Shown here: positions 53,022 through 61,706 of the stretch, piece by piece
Numbering within the stretch: the first letter of the stretch is position 1
Layout of the letters: each line of letters begins with the position of its first letter
Source: Dyella psychrodurans
GTDB lineage: Bacteria; Pseudomonadota; Gammaproteobacteria; Xanthomonadales; Rhodanobacteraceae
Direction: 5' to 3'
Assembly (NCBI RefSeq): GCF_003363265.1
Contig: NZ_QRBF01000003.1
Location: 235,045 to 299,044, forward strand
DNA length: 64,000 nucleotides
Program-made: the position numbers and the translations under genes
The notes under the pieces: generated by a model
Told to the model about the DNA's origin: nothing
What the model saw: only the letters and a program-made list of their open reading frames with translations
The model's database searches: none

Positions 53022-53121
53022 CTTTCTCGCTTTTCGGCGATCACCAGAAACCCCTGCCTCGCCTTTCGCGGAGAAGGGGCAGCGTACGTGCTCAAAACGT
53101 CATTCGCACCACGGAAACACC

Positions 53122-54648
53122 ATGAATACCCAGTTCCGTCCGCCGAACCTCGCCCTCACCACCATCGGCTTATCGCTGTCGATCTTTATGCAGTCGCTCG
53201 ATACGACGATTGCCAATGTGTCGCTGCCAACCATCGCCGGCAACCTCGGCGTCAGCAGCGATCAGAGCACTTGGGTCATCACCTCTTTCGCTGTCAGTCA
53301 GGCCATTTCGCTGCCACTCACTGGTTTTCTCAGCCGACGTTTTGGTGAGGTGAAACTATTCGTGTGGTGCACGCTGCTGTTCGCGCTGGCTTCCTTCTCA
53401 TGCGGCGTAGCACAGAGCATGGGGATGCTGATTGTATGCCGTGCACTGCAAGGCGCCGTGGCGGGGCCGATGTTTCCGATCACGCAAAGCCTCATGGTCG
53501 GCATCTATCCGTCGGATAAACGCGGCATGGCCCTGTCCCTGCTGTCGATGGTCGCGGTGGTGGCACCGATCACTGGCCCGATCCTTGGCGGCTGGATAAC
53601 CGACAACTATTCCTGGCCATGGATCTTCTTCATCAACGTGCCGATCGGCATCTTCGCGGCCATGGTAGTGGCCCATCAAATGAAGAGTAAGGTCGAAGCG
53701 ATAGAGCGTCCGCGCTTCGACTATGTGGGCCTCATTACGTTGACAATCGGTGTCGGTGCCCTTCAAGTCATGTTGGACAAGGGTAACGACGCGGATTGGT
53801 TTGATTCGAACTTTATCGTAGCCCTTACCATCATTTCGGTGATCAGTCTCGCGATCTTCCTTATCTGGGAACTCACGGATGACGAGCCGATCGTCGATCT
53901 TCGGCTGTTGCGGCATCGCAACTTCAGGTTCGGTACGCTGGCCTTGGTGTTGTCGTTTTCGGCTTACTTCGCCATCAACCTGCTGCTGCCGCAGTGGTTG
54001 CAGCGCAACCTCAATTACACGGCCACCTGGGCGGGCTTTGCGGCCTCGCCACTTGGCGTAGCACCGCTGCTGCTCAGCGGCCTCATCGGGCGCTACGGTT
54101 CCCGTTTTGATATGCGGATGCTGGCGTCAATCGCCTTCCTGGTCATGAGCATCACCTCATTCCTCCGCACAGATTTTTATCTGGACATCGATTTCCCTCA
54201 TGTGGCGGCCATGCAAGCACTGATGGGCGTGGGCGTGGCGCTATTTTTCATGCCGCTGACAGTCATTTTGTTGTCGGACCTGGAAAGCAACGAAATCGCG
54301 GCAGGTGGAGGCCTGGCAACATTCCTGCGCACCCTGGCCGGCAGTTTTGCGGCATCACTCACCACCTTCATGTGGGACCGTCGCGCGGTGCTACATCATT
54401 CGCAACTGACAGAACGTATCACCGCCAATAACCATGGCATCGTGCACGCCGTGACCCGGCTCGGAGGCGGCGATACGCAACGAGGTGCAAATATCCTCGA
54501 CGGCATGATTACGCAACAAAGCTATCAGATCGCCTTTAACGAATTGTTCCAGGCGCTTGGCTGGATTTTCCTGGGGCTTATCCTGTTTGTCTGGCTTGCG
54601 AAACCACCGTTCGCCGCCAAGTCCAAATCCGCCGGCGTAGCGCATTGA
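53122..54648 (+). CDS. EmrB/QacA-type MFS drug exporter (DHA2 family)
   Basis: 508 residues from the ATG at 53122. Fourteen helices are expected; the DHA2 start IFMQSLDTTIANVSLPTIAGNL and motif C (LSMVAVVAPITGPILGGWITDNYSWPWIFFINVPIG) are clear. It drives proton-linked drug export, with EmrA and the NodT factor upstream forming a three-part pump. A weak ribosome site ACGGAAAC precedes it. Confidence 0.92.
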   Translation: MNTQFRPPNLALTTIGLSLSIFMQSLDTTIANVSLPTIAGNLGVSSDQSTWVITSFAVSQAISLPLTGFLSRRFGEVKLFVWCTLLFALASFSCGVAQSMGMLIVCRALQGAVAGPMFPITQSLMVGIYPSDKRGMALSLLSMVAVVAPITGPILGGWITDNYSWPWIFFINVPIGIFAAMVVAHQMKSKVEAIERPRFDYVGLITLTIGVGALQVMLDKGNDADWFDSNFIVALTIISVISLAIFLIWELTDDEPIVDLRLLRHRNFRFGTLALVLSFSAYFAINLLLPQWLQRNLNYTATWAGFAASPLGVAPLLLSGLIGRYGSRFDMRMLASIAFLVMSITSFLRTDFYLDIDFPHVAAMQALMGVGVALFFMPLTVILLSDLESNEIAAGGGLATFLRTLAGSFAASLTTFMWDRRAVLHHSQLTERITANNHGIVHAVTRLGGGDTQRGANILDGMITQQSYQIAFNELFQALGWIFLGLILFVWLAKPPFAAKSKSAGVAH

Positions 54649-54698
54649 GCTGGCAAGCCTGCATCGCTCGGGGTTTGCTTGATGCCTGGTGCGATCAG

Positions 54699-55595
54699 TC
54701 AGCCGGAAGTATGTCGAATCATGTTTATGAATGCGCGCAACGGGGCGGATATCTGTCGGTTACTTGGATACCCGAGAAAAAAGCCGTCAAACGATGGCGA
54801 GAATTCATCAAGCACTTTCACGAGCTGCCCGGTTTTAAAGTAACACTGCACCATTGTTTCCATGGCATAGACTATTCCTACTCCGTCCACCGCGGCCCGT
54901 ATCGCAAGCTCAGAACTATTTAGAATCAGGCGTCCCTCGATAGGAACGCGTTGAGCACGCACGTCGTGAACGAATGACCAGGGAAAAAGAGGTTGATCCG
55001 GCGCAAGCCGGTATTGGATGCATCGGTGGCTGAGCAATTCCTCAGGCGTTTGTGGATGCCCATGGCGTGCGAGATAGCCTGGTGCTGCAACGAACGCCAT
55101 CTTCATCGGCCCTGTCGCACGCACCGCTATCATGTCCGTGGCAAGGTGATCCAATGGACTGATGATGGCGTCAAAGCCTATTGCGACAATATCCACGGGT
55201 GCCGGGTCAATGCGCAGCTCCAACTGCACCTCGGGATAATTGGAAAGGAAACGCTCCCATACGGGAGACACGGTGGCAGAGGCAGCCCCGGGTGAGGCAT
55301 AGATCCTGAGCATTCCGGTGGGTCGCTTGCGCTTTCGATTCAAGTCTTCCAATGCGCCACAAATTTGGCCAAATGCGGGCCTTACCTCATCGAATAATCG
55401 AGATCCCGCATCTGTCAGCGATACGCTGCGTGTGGTGCGATTGAGGAGCCGCACTCCCATTCGCTCTTCCAGTTGGCGCATCGTTTGACTGAGCGCGGAA
55501 GGCGTGACGCTCAGTCGTGAAGCTGCAGCGCGAAAACTGTGCAGTTCGGCAACCTGTAAAAAAGCCGCTAACGAGGCAATGTCTTTAGGGCGCAT
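54699..55595 (-). CDS. LysR-family regulator
   Basis: 298 residues. The helix-turn-helix is ELHSFRAAASRLSVTPSALSQTMRQLEERMGVRLLNRTTRSVSLTD. It converges with emrB and starts 17 bp from the 57-bp motif at 55613, which also occurs in front of the MarR operon, so it could act on both places. Confidence 0.85.
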   Translation of the reverse strand: MRPKDIASLAAFLQVAELHSFRAAASRLSVTPSALSQTMRQLEERMGVRLLNRTTRSVSLTDAGSRLFDEVRPAFGQICGALEDLNRKRKRPTGMLRIYASPGAASATVSPVWERFLSNYPEVQLELRIDPAPVDIVAIGFDAIISPLDHLATDMIAVRATGPMKMAFVAAPGYLARHGHPQTPEELLSHRCIQYRLAPDQPLFPWSFVHDVRAQRVPIEGRLILNSSELAIRAAVDGVGIVYAMETMVQCYFKTGQLVKVLDEFSPSFDGFFLGYPSNRQISAPLRAFINMIRHTSG

Positions 55596-55612
55596 TGATA
55601 AATGCCGCTTAC

Positions 55613-55669
55613 TACCGAATGTAAATTATAGCGACTTTTCATCCGCTATCTCGTCGCTACATTAGTTAG
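55613..55669. promoter_or_regulatory. 57-bp conserved motif, copy 2
   Basis: Same direction and length as 49487-49543. It lies in the promoter region of the leftward lysR gene. Confidence 0.5.
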
Positions 55670-56020
55670 CAAGATCGAAGCTGATCTCATTACTCGCCAA
55701 TTGATTGGGTTCAAAAGCAGAAAACCAACGGCGGCATGTTTAATAAACGAGTTAACAACTTCCGTGCAATTAAGACGGTTGGCATGAAAAGGTGTCGCGC
55801 GTCGTTGAACGAAACAGCTCTTCCCTATGAGCCGCTGTTGCTTCAGTCATGTGTAGCGAGAAGCAACTCCAGACGAATAGTTGGCATTCCCTTGTCTCGA
55901 CCGTGGCTAGCCAGTTTCATCACGATGATTTGCGAAGATTGGACCGATAACACAGCGATGGTTTCTAGCTCCGCATAGCCTTTTGTCCTTTCGTAATGCC
56001 TGGGTACTATGCGCCCGTTT

Positions 56021-56088
56021 TGGCGAGGCGGTATGTGCGCGCCTTGTGGATATCCCCTAGTCCCATCCACATCCATACCGCCTCGCCA
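56021..56088. repeat. 15-bp perfect inverted repeat
   Basis: TGGCGAGGCGGTATG (56021-56035) and CATACCGCCTCGCCA (56074-56088) are exact complements around 38 bases. It lies in an otherwise empty region and could be the stem of a small RNA or a remnant of an insertion element. Confidence 0.55.
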
Positions 56089-56413
56089 TCCTTGATCGGC
56101 AGCTTGAGAGTGAGTCATTCGGCGCAGGAATCTTCTGCGTTTGAACGTGCGTCTACGACGGCAGCGACATCGGCGGCCTGTTCGATTTCGCTGATTACGA
56201 TTTTTTCGCTAACGATTCAGAACAACCGTCCTGCTTGATGACGGCCCTGCTTGAGACGATCGCGTTTGCTGGCGCTCGTTCCTGGTTTGTTGTGCGCCGA
56301 ATTGCACAGGTGGCCGAATCAAGAACCGGACAGCGGGTGCGCTGAGTACGACAGCCCACATTACAAACCGGAAAATCTCCCGCGCCCGAATCTGCGTATT
56401 CAAAAGAGGAGCC

Positions 56414-56953
56414 TCACGACATGGCGTGTGCCGTGCGCTTTTTTTTGAAGGTCAGCCACAAAGCCGCAGCCAAGAAGTAAAAGGCGCCAAACCCGGCATA
56501 GCCAGTCAGCTGAACGAGACCGGGCGCGACATGGAAGGATCGGTAAATAAAGGCGATGCCGGCAAGCGCCGACTGCGCACCGCTGATCATCATGAAGGCC
56601 TGCCCACCGAGTTTCCGGCGCGAGATGCCCACGACCAACTGAAAGATACCCGCAAGAAGCGCCCAGCTACCAAACACCAGAACGCCACCCGCATTGCCGT
56701 GCAGACTTACAGCGATGCCCATGCAAATGGCGGTGATTACACTGACGATCATGTTGAACGTTTGGCCTTTGTTGAACGCGAGGCCGCCACTTTTCTGTGC
56801 GTCCAGCCAGTTCGCGAAGGCGTCCCACGCCGGATAGAGCACAAGCAACGCCCCTGCGAGCACCAACGACGCGGGCGCCGTGATCACGACCAGCGAAATC
56901 CATGCAGCGGCTACGCCGGCCCGAAGAAAATAGAACTGCTGTAACCAAGTCAT
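56414..56953 (-). CDS. Small membrane protein, DUF308-like
   Basis: 179 residues with about six hydrophobic helices in pairs (FLRAGVAAAWISLVVI, PASLVLAGALLVLYPAWDAF, MIVSVITAICMGIAVSL, VLVFGSWALLAGIFQLVVGI). The paired layout recalls DUF308/HdeD-like acid-stress membrane proteins. It faces the TetR gene across the twin dyads at 56986-57073, so TetR should repress it. Confidence 0.65.
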   Translation of the reverse strand: MTWLQQFYFLRAGVAAAWISLVVITAPASLVLAGALLVLYPAWDAFANWLDAQKSGGLAFNKGQTFNMIVSVITAICMGIAVSLHGNAGGVLVFGSWALLAGIFQLVVGISRRKLGGQAFMMISGAQSALAGIAFIYRSFHVAPGLVQLTGYAGFGAFYFLAAALWLTFKKKRTAHAMS

Positions 56954-56985
56954 GATGAGCGTTCCTAGTCGATGAATGAGCCATC

Positions 56986-57073
56986 CTACTAGTTGGTAGA
57001 TACAACGTCAATGCTGAAATTGGGCTCTTAATTGGCATCGTTAGGTGTCTCAGATATACCTACCTAGTGGTAG
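56986..57073. promoter_or_regulatory. Two TetR-type dyads (CTAC...GTAG)
   Basis: CTACTAGTTGGTAG (56986-56999) and CTACCTAGTGGTAG (57060-57073) flank the divergent promoter region, one by each start codon. They are the likely sites of the TetR protein encoded at 57083. Confidence 0.7.
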
Positions 57074-57082
57074 GATGGCGCC

Positions 57083-57652
57083 ATGACGACACAACAGAAG
57101 CTCATCGATTCGGCTCGTTACCTCATCCAGACGCGGGGCTACAACGGATTCAGCTACGCGGACGTCGCCGACCAGGTCCAGGTGCGCAAGGCGAGCATTC
57201 ACCACCACTTTCCCGCCAAGGCCGACCTGGCGCGGGCCGTCGTGGACGAGTCGCGCGCGCAAATCGAGCAACATGCACGAGCGCTCGCTGACGCTGGCGT
57301 CGATCCCCAGCAACAACTTCTCACCTACACCGGCTATTGGGAAAAATGCATCGCTGACGCGTCGGCGCCTTTTTGTGTCGCGGGCATGCTCGCGGCCGAG
57401 ATGCCGACACTACCCAGCGACTTGGCCGACGCCGTGCGCGCGCATTTTCGCGCGTTGACAAATTGGCTTGAGGCCGTCTTGAGCACAGGCTCGCAGCTCG
57501 GCGTCTTTCAATTGCGCAATTCCGTTCGGCAAGAAGCCGAGGCCTTCATGGCGATGGTCTACGGAGCGATGTTAGTCGCTCGCGCCTACGCGACACCTAC
57601 TACGTTCGCCGATATCGTGGACTTGGAGTTCAAGCGGCTCTTAGCGAGGTAG
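57083..57652 (+). CDS. TetR-family regulator
   Basis: 189 residues. The helix-turn-helix is LIDSARYLIQTRGYNGFSYADVADQVQVRKASIHHHFPAKADLARAVV. The effector domain resembles the common TetR_C group next to small membrane proteins. Dyads close to both divergent starts suggest it represses itself and the DUF308-like gene. Confidence 0.85.
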   Translation: MTTQQKLIDSARYLIQTRGYNGFSYADVADQVQVRKASIHHHFPAKADLARAVVDESRAQIEQHARALADAGVDPQQQLLTYTGYWEKCIADASAPFCVAGMLAAEMPTLPSDLADAVRAHFRALTNWLEAVLSTGSQLGVFQLRNSVRQEAEAFMAMVYGAMLVARAYATPTTFADIVDLEFKRLLAR

Positions 57653-57680
57653 CTGCATAAGCTCGTCATACTTTTCAGTA

Positions 57681-57947
57681 TTGGCCAAACTATGGTTCAA
57701 CCCGCATGATGACCTCCAGCGCGCGACTCAGAGATACTCGGAGATGCTTCCGTAGCTCGCAAAGGAGCATGGTCTAGACATCGCAGAAATCAAGGCGCTC
57801 TGTGCCTGGTTCGGCGCTGATGTTGTAGCTGGCCCACATTTTTTAGTTTTGGTTGAGGCTTCAGATGGGCGATGGTCAATCGATCACTACATCGGCTCTC
57901 CGGGAAGGGGCTACAGTAAGCTCCGCAGAAGCCGAAGCGCTACCTAA
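57681..57947 (+). pseudogene. Broken cassette ORF ending in an attC-like site
   Basis: The frame from a TTG at 57681 runs to a TAA at 57945-57947, with an internal TAG at 57753. The part after the TAG (LAKEHGLDIAEIKALCAWFGADVVAGPHFLVLVEA...) reads as normal protein. The stop lies inside the following attC-like site, as in the intact cassette behind it. No family recognised. Confidence 0.35.
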
Positions 57948-57997
57948 CATTTCGTTCAAAGCGGACCGCTTCGCCTCCGCTTAATTCCAGCGATAGG
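57943..57997 (+). repeat. attC-like recombination site 1
   Basis: 55 bp starting CCTAAC and ending GCGATAGG, with the arms AGCGGA/TCCGCT folding as a hairpin and the typical TTAATTC near the right side. The next start codon lies 7 bp further on. The right core GATAGG departs from the usual GTTAGG. Confidence 0.6.
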
Positions 57998-58003
57998 CCG
58001 CAT

Positions 58004-58720
58004 ATGGGAACTCTCGTGAAATTTGAAGATCGCGCGGTCGCGTTTATCGATGTATTAGGTTTCAAGACTCTCGTGGCTGGCGCCGTCGAAAGAGATGAGC
58101 AACTCAAGCAGCTCTCGGGGCTGGTGGACCTCCTCTCGTCAGCGGTTCCGACGTTGGATGCGAGTGTAGATACGTCTATCGCAGCGCATCTCATACCGAA
58201 GCACATATATATTTCCGACTGCATCATTCTGAGTGCCCCACTTACGGACACAGACCGCCAGAGCTACGATGGGCTTTCCGTGGTTGTCATGCGTGCAATT
58301 CAGCTTGCGCACTATTTTCTCAGAGCCGGGCATCTGATTCGAGGCGGAATTTCTGTTGGTAAGGTTTGGCACACCAACTCCAATATCGTTGGCCCCGCTT
58401 ACCAAGAGGCGTTCCTGCTTGAGCAGAATTGCAATGAACCTATCATCGTTCTATCAGAATCGGCGGCAAAGCGCTGGAACGGTGGATCACGCATGTGTTT
58501 GCAGGATAATGGCCAAGTTTTTGTAAACGGACTTTTTGACTATTACATTCCTAACAACACACAGCATGGCGAGATTGAGCGAACATATGCCAACTATGCA
58601 GCGCTGGCGGATCAAAAGCTTGCAGAAGGCCTTCCCCAGTCTGCACACGAGAAGTGGTCTTGGTTCAAAACATTTCTGCAAACAGAAGCCTCGGAAGGCC
58701 TCAAGTGGGCGCAGGCCTAA
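58004..58720 (+). CDS. Class III nucleotidyl cyclase-like protein in a gene cassette
   Basis: 238 residues. The pattern AVAFIDVLGF (D16), HIYISDCIILSAP (D72) and GGISVGKVWHTNSNIVGPAYQEAFLLE fits the class III cyclase fold, with two metal-binding aspartates at the expected places. There is no extra sensor domain. Whether it makes a cyclic nucleotide is not shown; Pycsar-type antiphage cyclases have this fold. The stop lies in the next attC site. No adjacent effector was recognised. Confidence 0.5.
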   Translation: MGTLVKFEDRAVAFIDVLGFKTLVAGAVERDEQLKQLSGLVDLLSSAVPTLDASVDTSIAAHLIPKHIYISDCIILSAPLTDTDRQSYDGLSVVVMRAIQLAHYFLRAGHLIRGGISVGKVWHTNSNIVGPAYQEAFLLEQNCNEPIIVLSESAAKRWNGGSRMCLQDNGQVFVNGLFDYYIPNNTQHGEIERTYANYAALADQKLAEGLPQSAHEKWSWFKTFLQTEASEGLKWAQA

Positions 58721-58772
58721 CAATTCATTCAAGCTGACGCAGCTTCGCGGCACGGCTTAATTCAGGCGTTGG
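58716..58772 (+). repeat. attC site 2
   Basis: 57 bp starting CCTAACAATTCATTCAAGC and ending with TTAATTCAGGCGTTGG, a textbook attC with the outer cores CCTAAC and GCGTTGG and inner arms CAAGCTGACG and GCACGGCTTAA. It joins the cyclase-like and HEPN cassettes. Confidence 0.85.
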
Positions 58773-58789
58773 AAGGCGCCAGGACACTA

Positions 58790-59596
58790 ATGCCGAATTC
58801 TTTTCTCTACCTCAATGGCCTGAGCGTCCCCCGCGTAGTCAACCTCACCGACACCGTTGAGCTGAGACCGGCGGTCGGCGTTTCGGATAATCTGGCCTTG
58901 AAACTTGCGACGTGCTCCGAGGACGCGGCCGTCTACTTGTTGACACTGCCGAGGATTACCAGCGAACTCAGGATCACGTCCGCAAATGAAGAGGATCTCG
59001 CCCCCGACGTTTGGAATGCGGGCTGGGATGCTCTGCTGTTGGGAGCAGTCTTCGCATGCCCCATTGATTGGCCCATCGAAAGCGAGTGCTCTGCTGCAGA
59101 CGTTAATTCCGACTCTTCGCTTCGCGTTACGCAACATCATCTCCACGGCTGGCGCCATGCGCCTCATACCGCCTCCGAGGAGGACTGTGCTTGGCTCGAC
59201 GAACATTTCGTCAAGGCCCGAGCATTTCTAAAGGATGAGATATTTCGGAACGCCGTCCATTGTTTGGCCTCATTTCATTGGCATCCTCATCCACGCCCTC
59301 GTCTCGCGCTCCTTTGGGCGGGAATCGAAGCCCTTTTTGACATAGATAGCGAACTGTCTTTTCGACTCAGCCTTCTCGCGGCACGATTTCTCGAGCCGAA
59401 TGATCGAGATGCCGCTAGGGTTCTGTTCACACAGATCAAGGATCTTTACAAAGTTCGATCAAAGGCGGTGCATGGCGGCAGGATGAAAGGTGACACCCAG
59501 AAGCTCATTGGTAACTCAGCGGCATTGCTCCAGCGATTGCTGCGACGGTGCATTGAAACCGAGTCCTTGCCTGTCGCTGAGGAGCTAGTTTTATGA
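58790..59596 (+). CDS. HEPN/Apea-like protein in a gene cassette
   Basis: 268 residues from the ATG at 58790; a TTG at 58769 lies within attC and is unlikely. The C-terminal part LALLWAGIEALFDIDSELSFRLSLLAARFL...LYKVRSKAVHGG has the HEPN R-x4-H motif (R223, H228) found in RNases of toxin and antiphage systems. The N-terminal half is not recognised. Starts 17 bp after the attC end. Confidence 0.65.
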   Translation: MPNSFLYLNGLSVPRVVNLTDTVELRPAVGVSDNLALKLATCSEDAAVYLLTLPRITSELRITSANEEDLAPDVWNAGWDALLLGAVFACPIDWPIESECSAADVNSDSSLRVTQHHLHGWRHAPHTASEEDCAWLDEHFVKARAFLKDEIFRNAVHCLASFHWHPHPRPRLALLWAGIEALFDIDSELSFRLSLLAARFLEPNDRDAARVLFTQIKDLYKVRSKAVHGGRMKGDTQKLIGNSAALLQRLLRRCIETESLPVAEELVL

Positions 59597-59598
59597 GA

Positions 59599-59669
59599 GC
59601 CTTCACACAAGCGGCTCCAGCGGGTGTGCTTTGCTCCGCTCAGCGCGCTGTGGAACCGCTGTATTAGGC
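59599..59669 (+). repeat. attC-like site 3, diverged
   Basis: 71 bp from GCCTTCACACAAGCGG to CCGCTGTATTAGGC. The outer parts pair imperfectly (AAGCGG with CCGCT) and end in TTAGGC, but the left core lacks AAC. It lies exactly between two cassette-like genes (7 bp before the next ATG). Confidence 0.5.
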
Positions 59670-59676
59670 ATCACGA

Positions 59677-60549
59677 ATGCTCCTCTATAAATACCGGGAC
59701 TGCGCGCAGCGCACGTGGGAGCTCCTGCTCAGCCGCAAGCTTTTCTTCGCGACGCCTGAGCAGCTCAACGATCCTCTAGATTCCTCGATCGACATTCAGG
59801 CGGAGTACGAGCGAGCAAAGGAGTTGGTGCGCGAGTCGGATGATCACCCTGATCTTCGCAATTCATTCTTGGTCTTCTTGTTAGATGGATATCACCGTTT
59901 CCACGATCCCACCACGGGCAAACGGATCGGCTTGAACAAGGCTCTCCAGCACTTCATTCAGTCGCTTGGTATTTTATCTTTTTCACGCGTCGCGACAGAC
60001 GCACTTCTTTGGTCGCACTACGCTGAAGGCCACTGTGGCCTGTGCCTTGGCTTCGACCCGGAGCTTCTCGAGTTCGAGGATGTTTTCATCAAGGGTGACG
60101 TTGAATACGCCTCGAAGCCTCCTTACGTGGACCTGTTTGTTAAAATGACGAAGGAGATAGGCGAGTTCGTCCGCCCATGGGAAAACCACAAATATCCACG
60201 TGAACAGGGCGATCAGTTTTACACCTCACAGCTCTCTCGCCTGATGCACGCAAACTTGCTGGTGAAATCCGAGAAATGGCGGTACGAGGAAGAGTATCGG
60301 ATGGTCACATCTCGTCCAGGGCTCCATTCGTTCTCTCCAAAAGCATTGCGTGAGGTAATCCAAGGCACCAAGATGCGCGAAGGAGACCGCGAAAAGCTAG
60401 CCGACATCTTGTGTCATCGAGACTATTCGCACGTACGCGTCCGAAGCGTTCAAAACGTTCCTGGCACGTTCGACTTCGAGTTGGCGGAACGGGAGTCCTT
60501 CCCCCGAAAACGGGACGAAAACGGGACGGAGGTAGTTAAGAAAGATTAA
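59677..60549 (+). CDS. DUF2971-family protein in a gene cassette
   Basis: 290 residues. The DUF2971 marks are present: LLYKYRD at the start, FFATPEQLNDPLDSS, ILSFSRVATDALLWSHYAEGHCGLCLGFDPELL and WRYEEEYRMVTS. The family has no settled activity but is often met in defence regions. ATG 7 bp after the attC-like site. After its stop a GC-rich imperfect inverted repeat (CGAAAACGGGAC / GTCCCGTTTTTG-type) may end the transcript. Confidence 0.75.
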   Translation: MLLYKYRDCAQRTWELLLSRKLFFATPEQLNDPLDSSIDIQAEYERAKELVRESDDHPDLRNSFLVFLLDGYHRFHDPTTGKRIGLNKALQHFIQSLGILSFSRVATDALLWSHYAEGHCGLCLGFDPELLEFEDVFIKGDVEYASKPPYVDLFVKMTKEIGEFVRPWENHKYPREQGDQFYTSQLSRLMHANLLVKSEKWRYEEEYRMVTSRPGLHSFSPKALREVIQGTKMREGDREKLADILCHRDYSHVRVRSVQNVPGTFDFELAERESFPRKRDENGTEVVKKD

Positions 60550-60675
60550 TTACGTCCGTGCCGTTTTTGCGGTCCCGTTTTTGCGAAGACTGGTTGCTTC
60601 ACCGCCATCCACATAGCTCATCCACTGGCACATAGCAAGTAAACTAGGCCGCGTTTTTGGGAGCTACATTAATTC

Positions 60676-61404
60676 ATGGCCAAAAAAAATTCGTCTAATA
60701 CCCAGATCGTTGATGCTGCGAACAGTCAAACCCGAGCTGCTTGGATAGCCGCTATCGCGGCAGTTGTTGCCATCTTAATTTCGTGCTTTTCACTCTATGA
60801 GTCCCACGAAACAAGGGTTGCGGTTTTTCACGATGAGCTCGTTATTCGCGCACGTAGGCCAATGGGTGATACGCCAATCTTCATTCATAAGGAGAGCGGT
60901 CCGGCCCCCTTTGATGGCATTCGCGCTCCTTGGAATATTCTGATTTCGAACACAGGAGCCAGTACAGTTTCGATCACCGGATACGACGTACTGCAAATCG
61001 GAGGCACCTTCGGCGAGATGTTCTATTCTGGTCTCAAAGGGGGGCTGCATTCACCGGAATCCGAAAAGAGCGTTAGCCTGCCAATTTCCTTGGAAGCAGG
61101 CCAGAGTATTCGCCTTTTACTTGTGGTCGGGATGAATCCGGGTGTCAAGGCGTACAAGTTACTGCTGGCTGAGGTCGGAGACCACGATGCACAAATGCCC
61201 GTGGACACTGCAGAGAAGCTACTGGCAAAGAATGGAGTGGACATGTACGACAATCCAGTTAGCCTTCTTGGCTCGGGAGATGAAAGCAATGGTTGGCGTG
61301 TCGATAAACAAGGAAAAGAACAAATATTCCTTGTAAAGTTTCATACTGCCCGCGGAGCGGAAGCCAAAGTAGTTATGTCTTGGTACTCTCTCCAAGATTT
61401 CTAG
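60676..61404 (+). CDS. Membrane-anchored hypothetical protein
   Basis: 242 residues. One helix at about 22-40 (AWIAAIAAVVAILISCFSLY) is followed by an outward domain of mostly beta strands. No family is recognised. No attC-like site follows it that I can see, so it may mark the end of the cassette run or be ordinary chromosome. Confidence 0.55.
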   Translation: MAKKNSSNTQIVDAANSQTRAAWIAAIAAVVAILISCFSLYESHETRVAVFHDELVIRARRPMGDTPIFIHKESGPAPFDGIRAPWNILISNTGASTVSITGYDVLQIGGTFGEMFYSGLKGGLHSPESEKSVSLPISLEAGQSIRLLLVVGMNPGVKAYKLLLAEVGDHDAQMPVDTAEKLLAKNGVDMYDNPVSLLGSGDESNGWRVDKQGKEQIFLVKFHTARGAEAKVVMSWYSLQDF

Positions 61405-61706
61405 GCGACTCCAACACGTAGAAAAGGTAGAAAAGGGGTCATAGAAAAGGGTTCAGAGCCCTCTATTCTTAACCTTATTCATGACGAGCGCTCCAAAATT
61501 TTCACTGGTCATACCTTCAATGACTATTCGTCTTAGTTGCCACGGCTGAACAGTCGTTTGCCCGCTAACCGATTAAACGGCATTGTCCCGGATTAAGTGA
61601 TCGTTGATCACCGTGAGTCCTGCAAGCGGAAATAGCTGAGCACACCTCACAAACAATCGCGGCCGCACAATGGCGGCCGCGTTGCATGGTGGTCGTTGCG
61701 TAGAAC
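61405..61706. other. Intergenic with a GCGGCCGC stem-loop
   Basis: 302 bp between convergent genes. The stem GCGGCCGC / GCGGCCGC (61659-61680) with loop ACAATG lies about 27 bp past the leftward outer-membrane gene and is its probable transcript end. Nothing else stands out. Confidence 0.5.

Larger units (their letters stand above)
55596..56413. other. Long non-coding stretch with a 15-bp inverted repeat
   Basis: 818 bp. It holds the 57-bp motif (55613-55669) and the inverted repeat 56021-56088. Short frames such as 55736-55978 (+) and 55843-56118 (-) lack ribosome sites and family resemblance, and are judged non-coding. It may be decayed DNA. Confidence 0.5.

Noticed and set aside
55736..56118. 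Short ORFs in the long intergenic region
   Set aside because: Overlap each other on opposite strands, without ribosome sites or conserved words.
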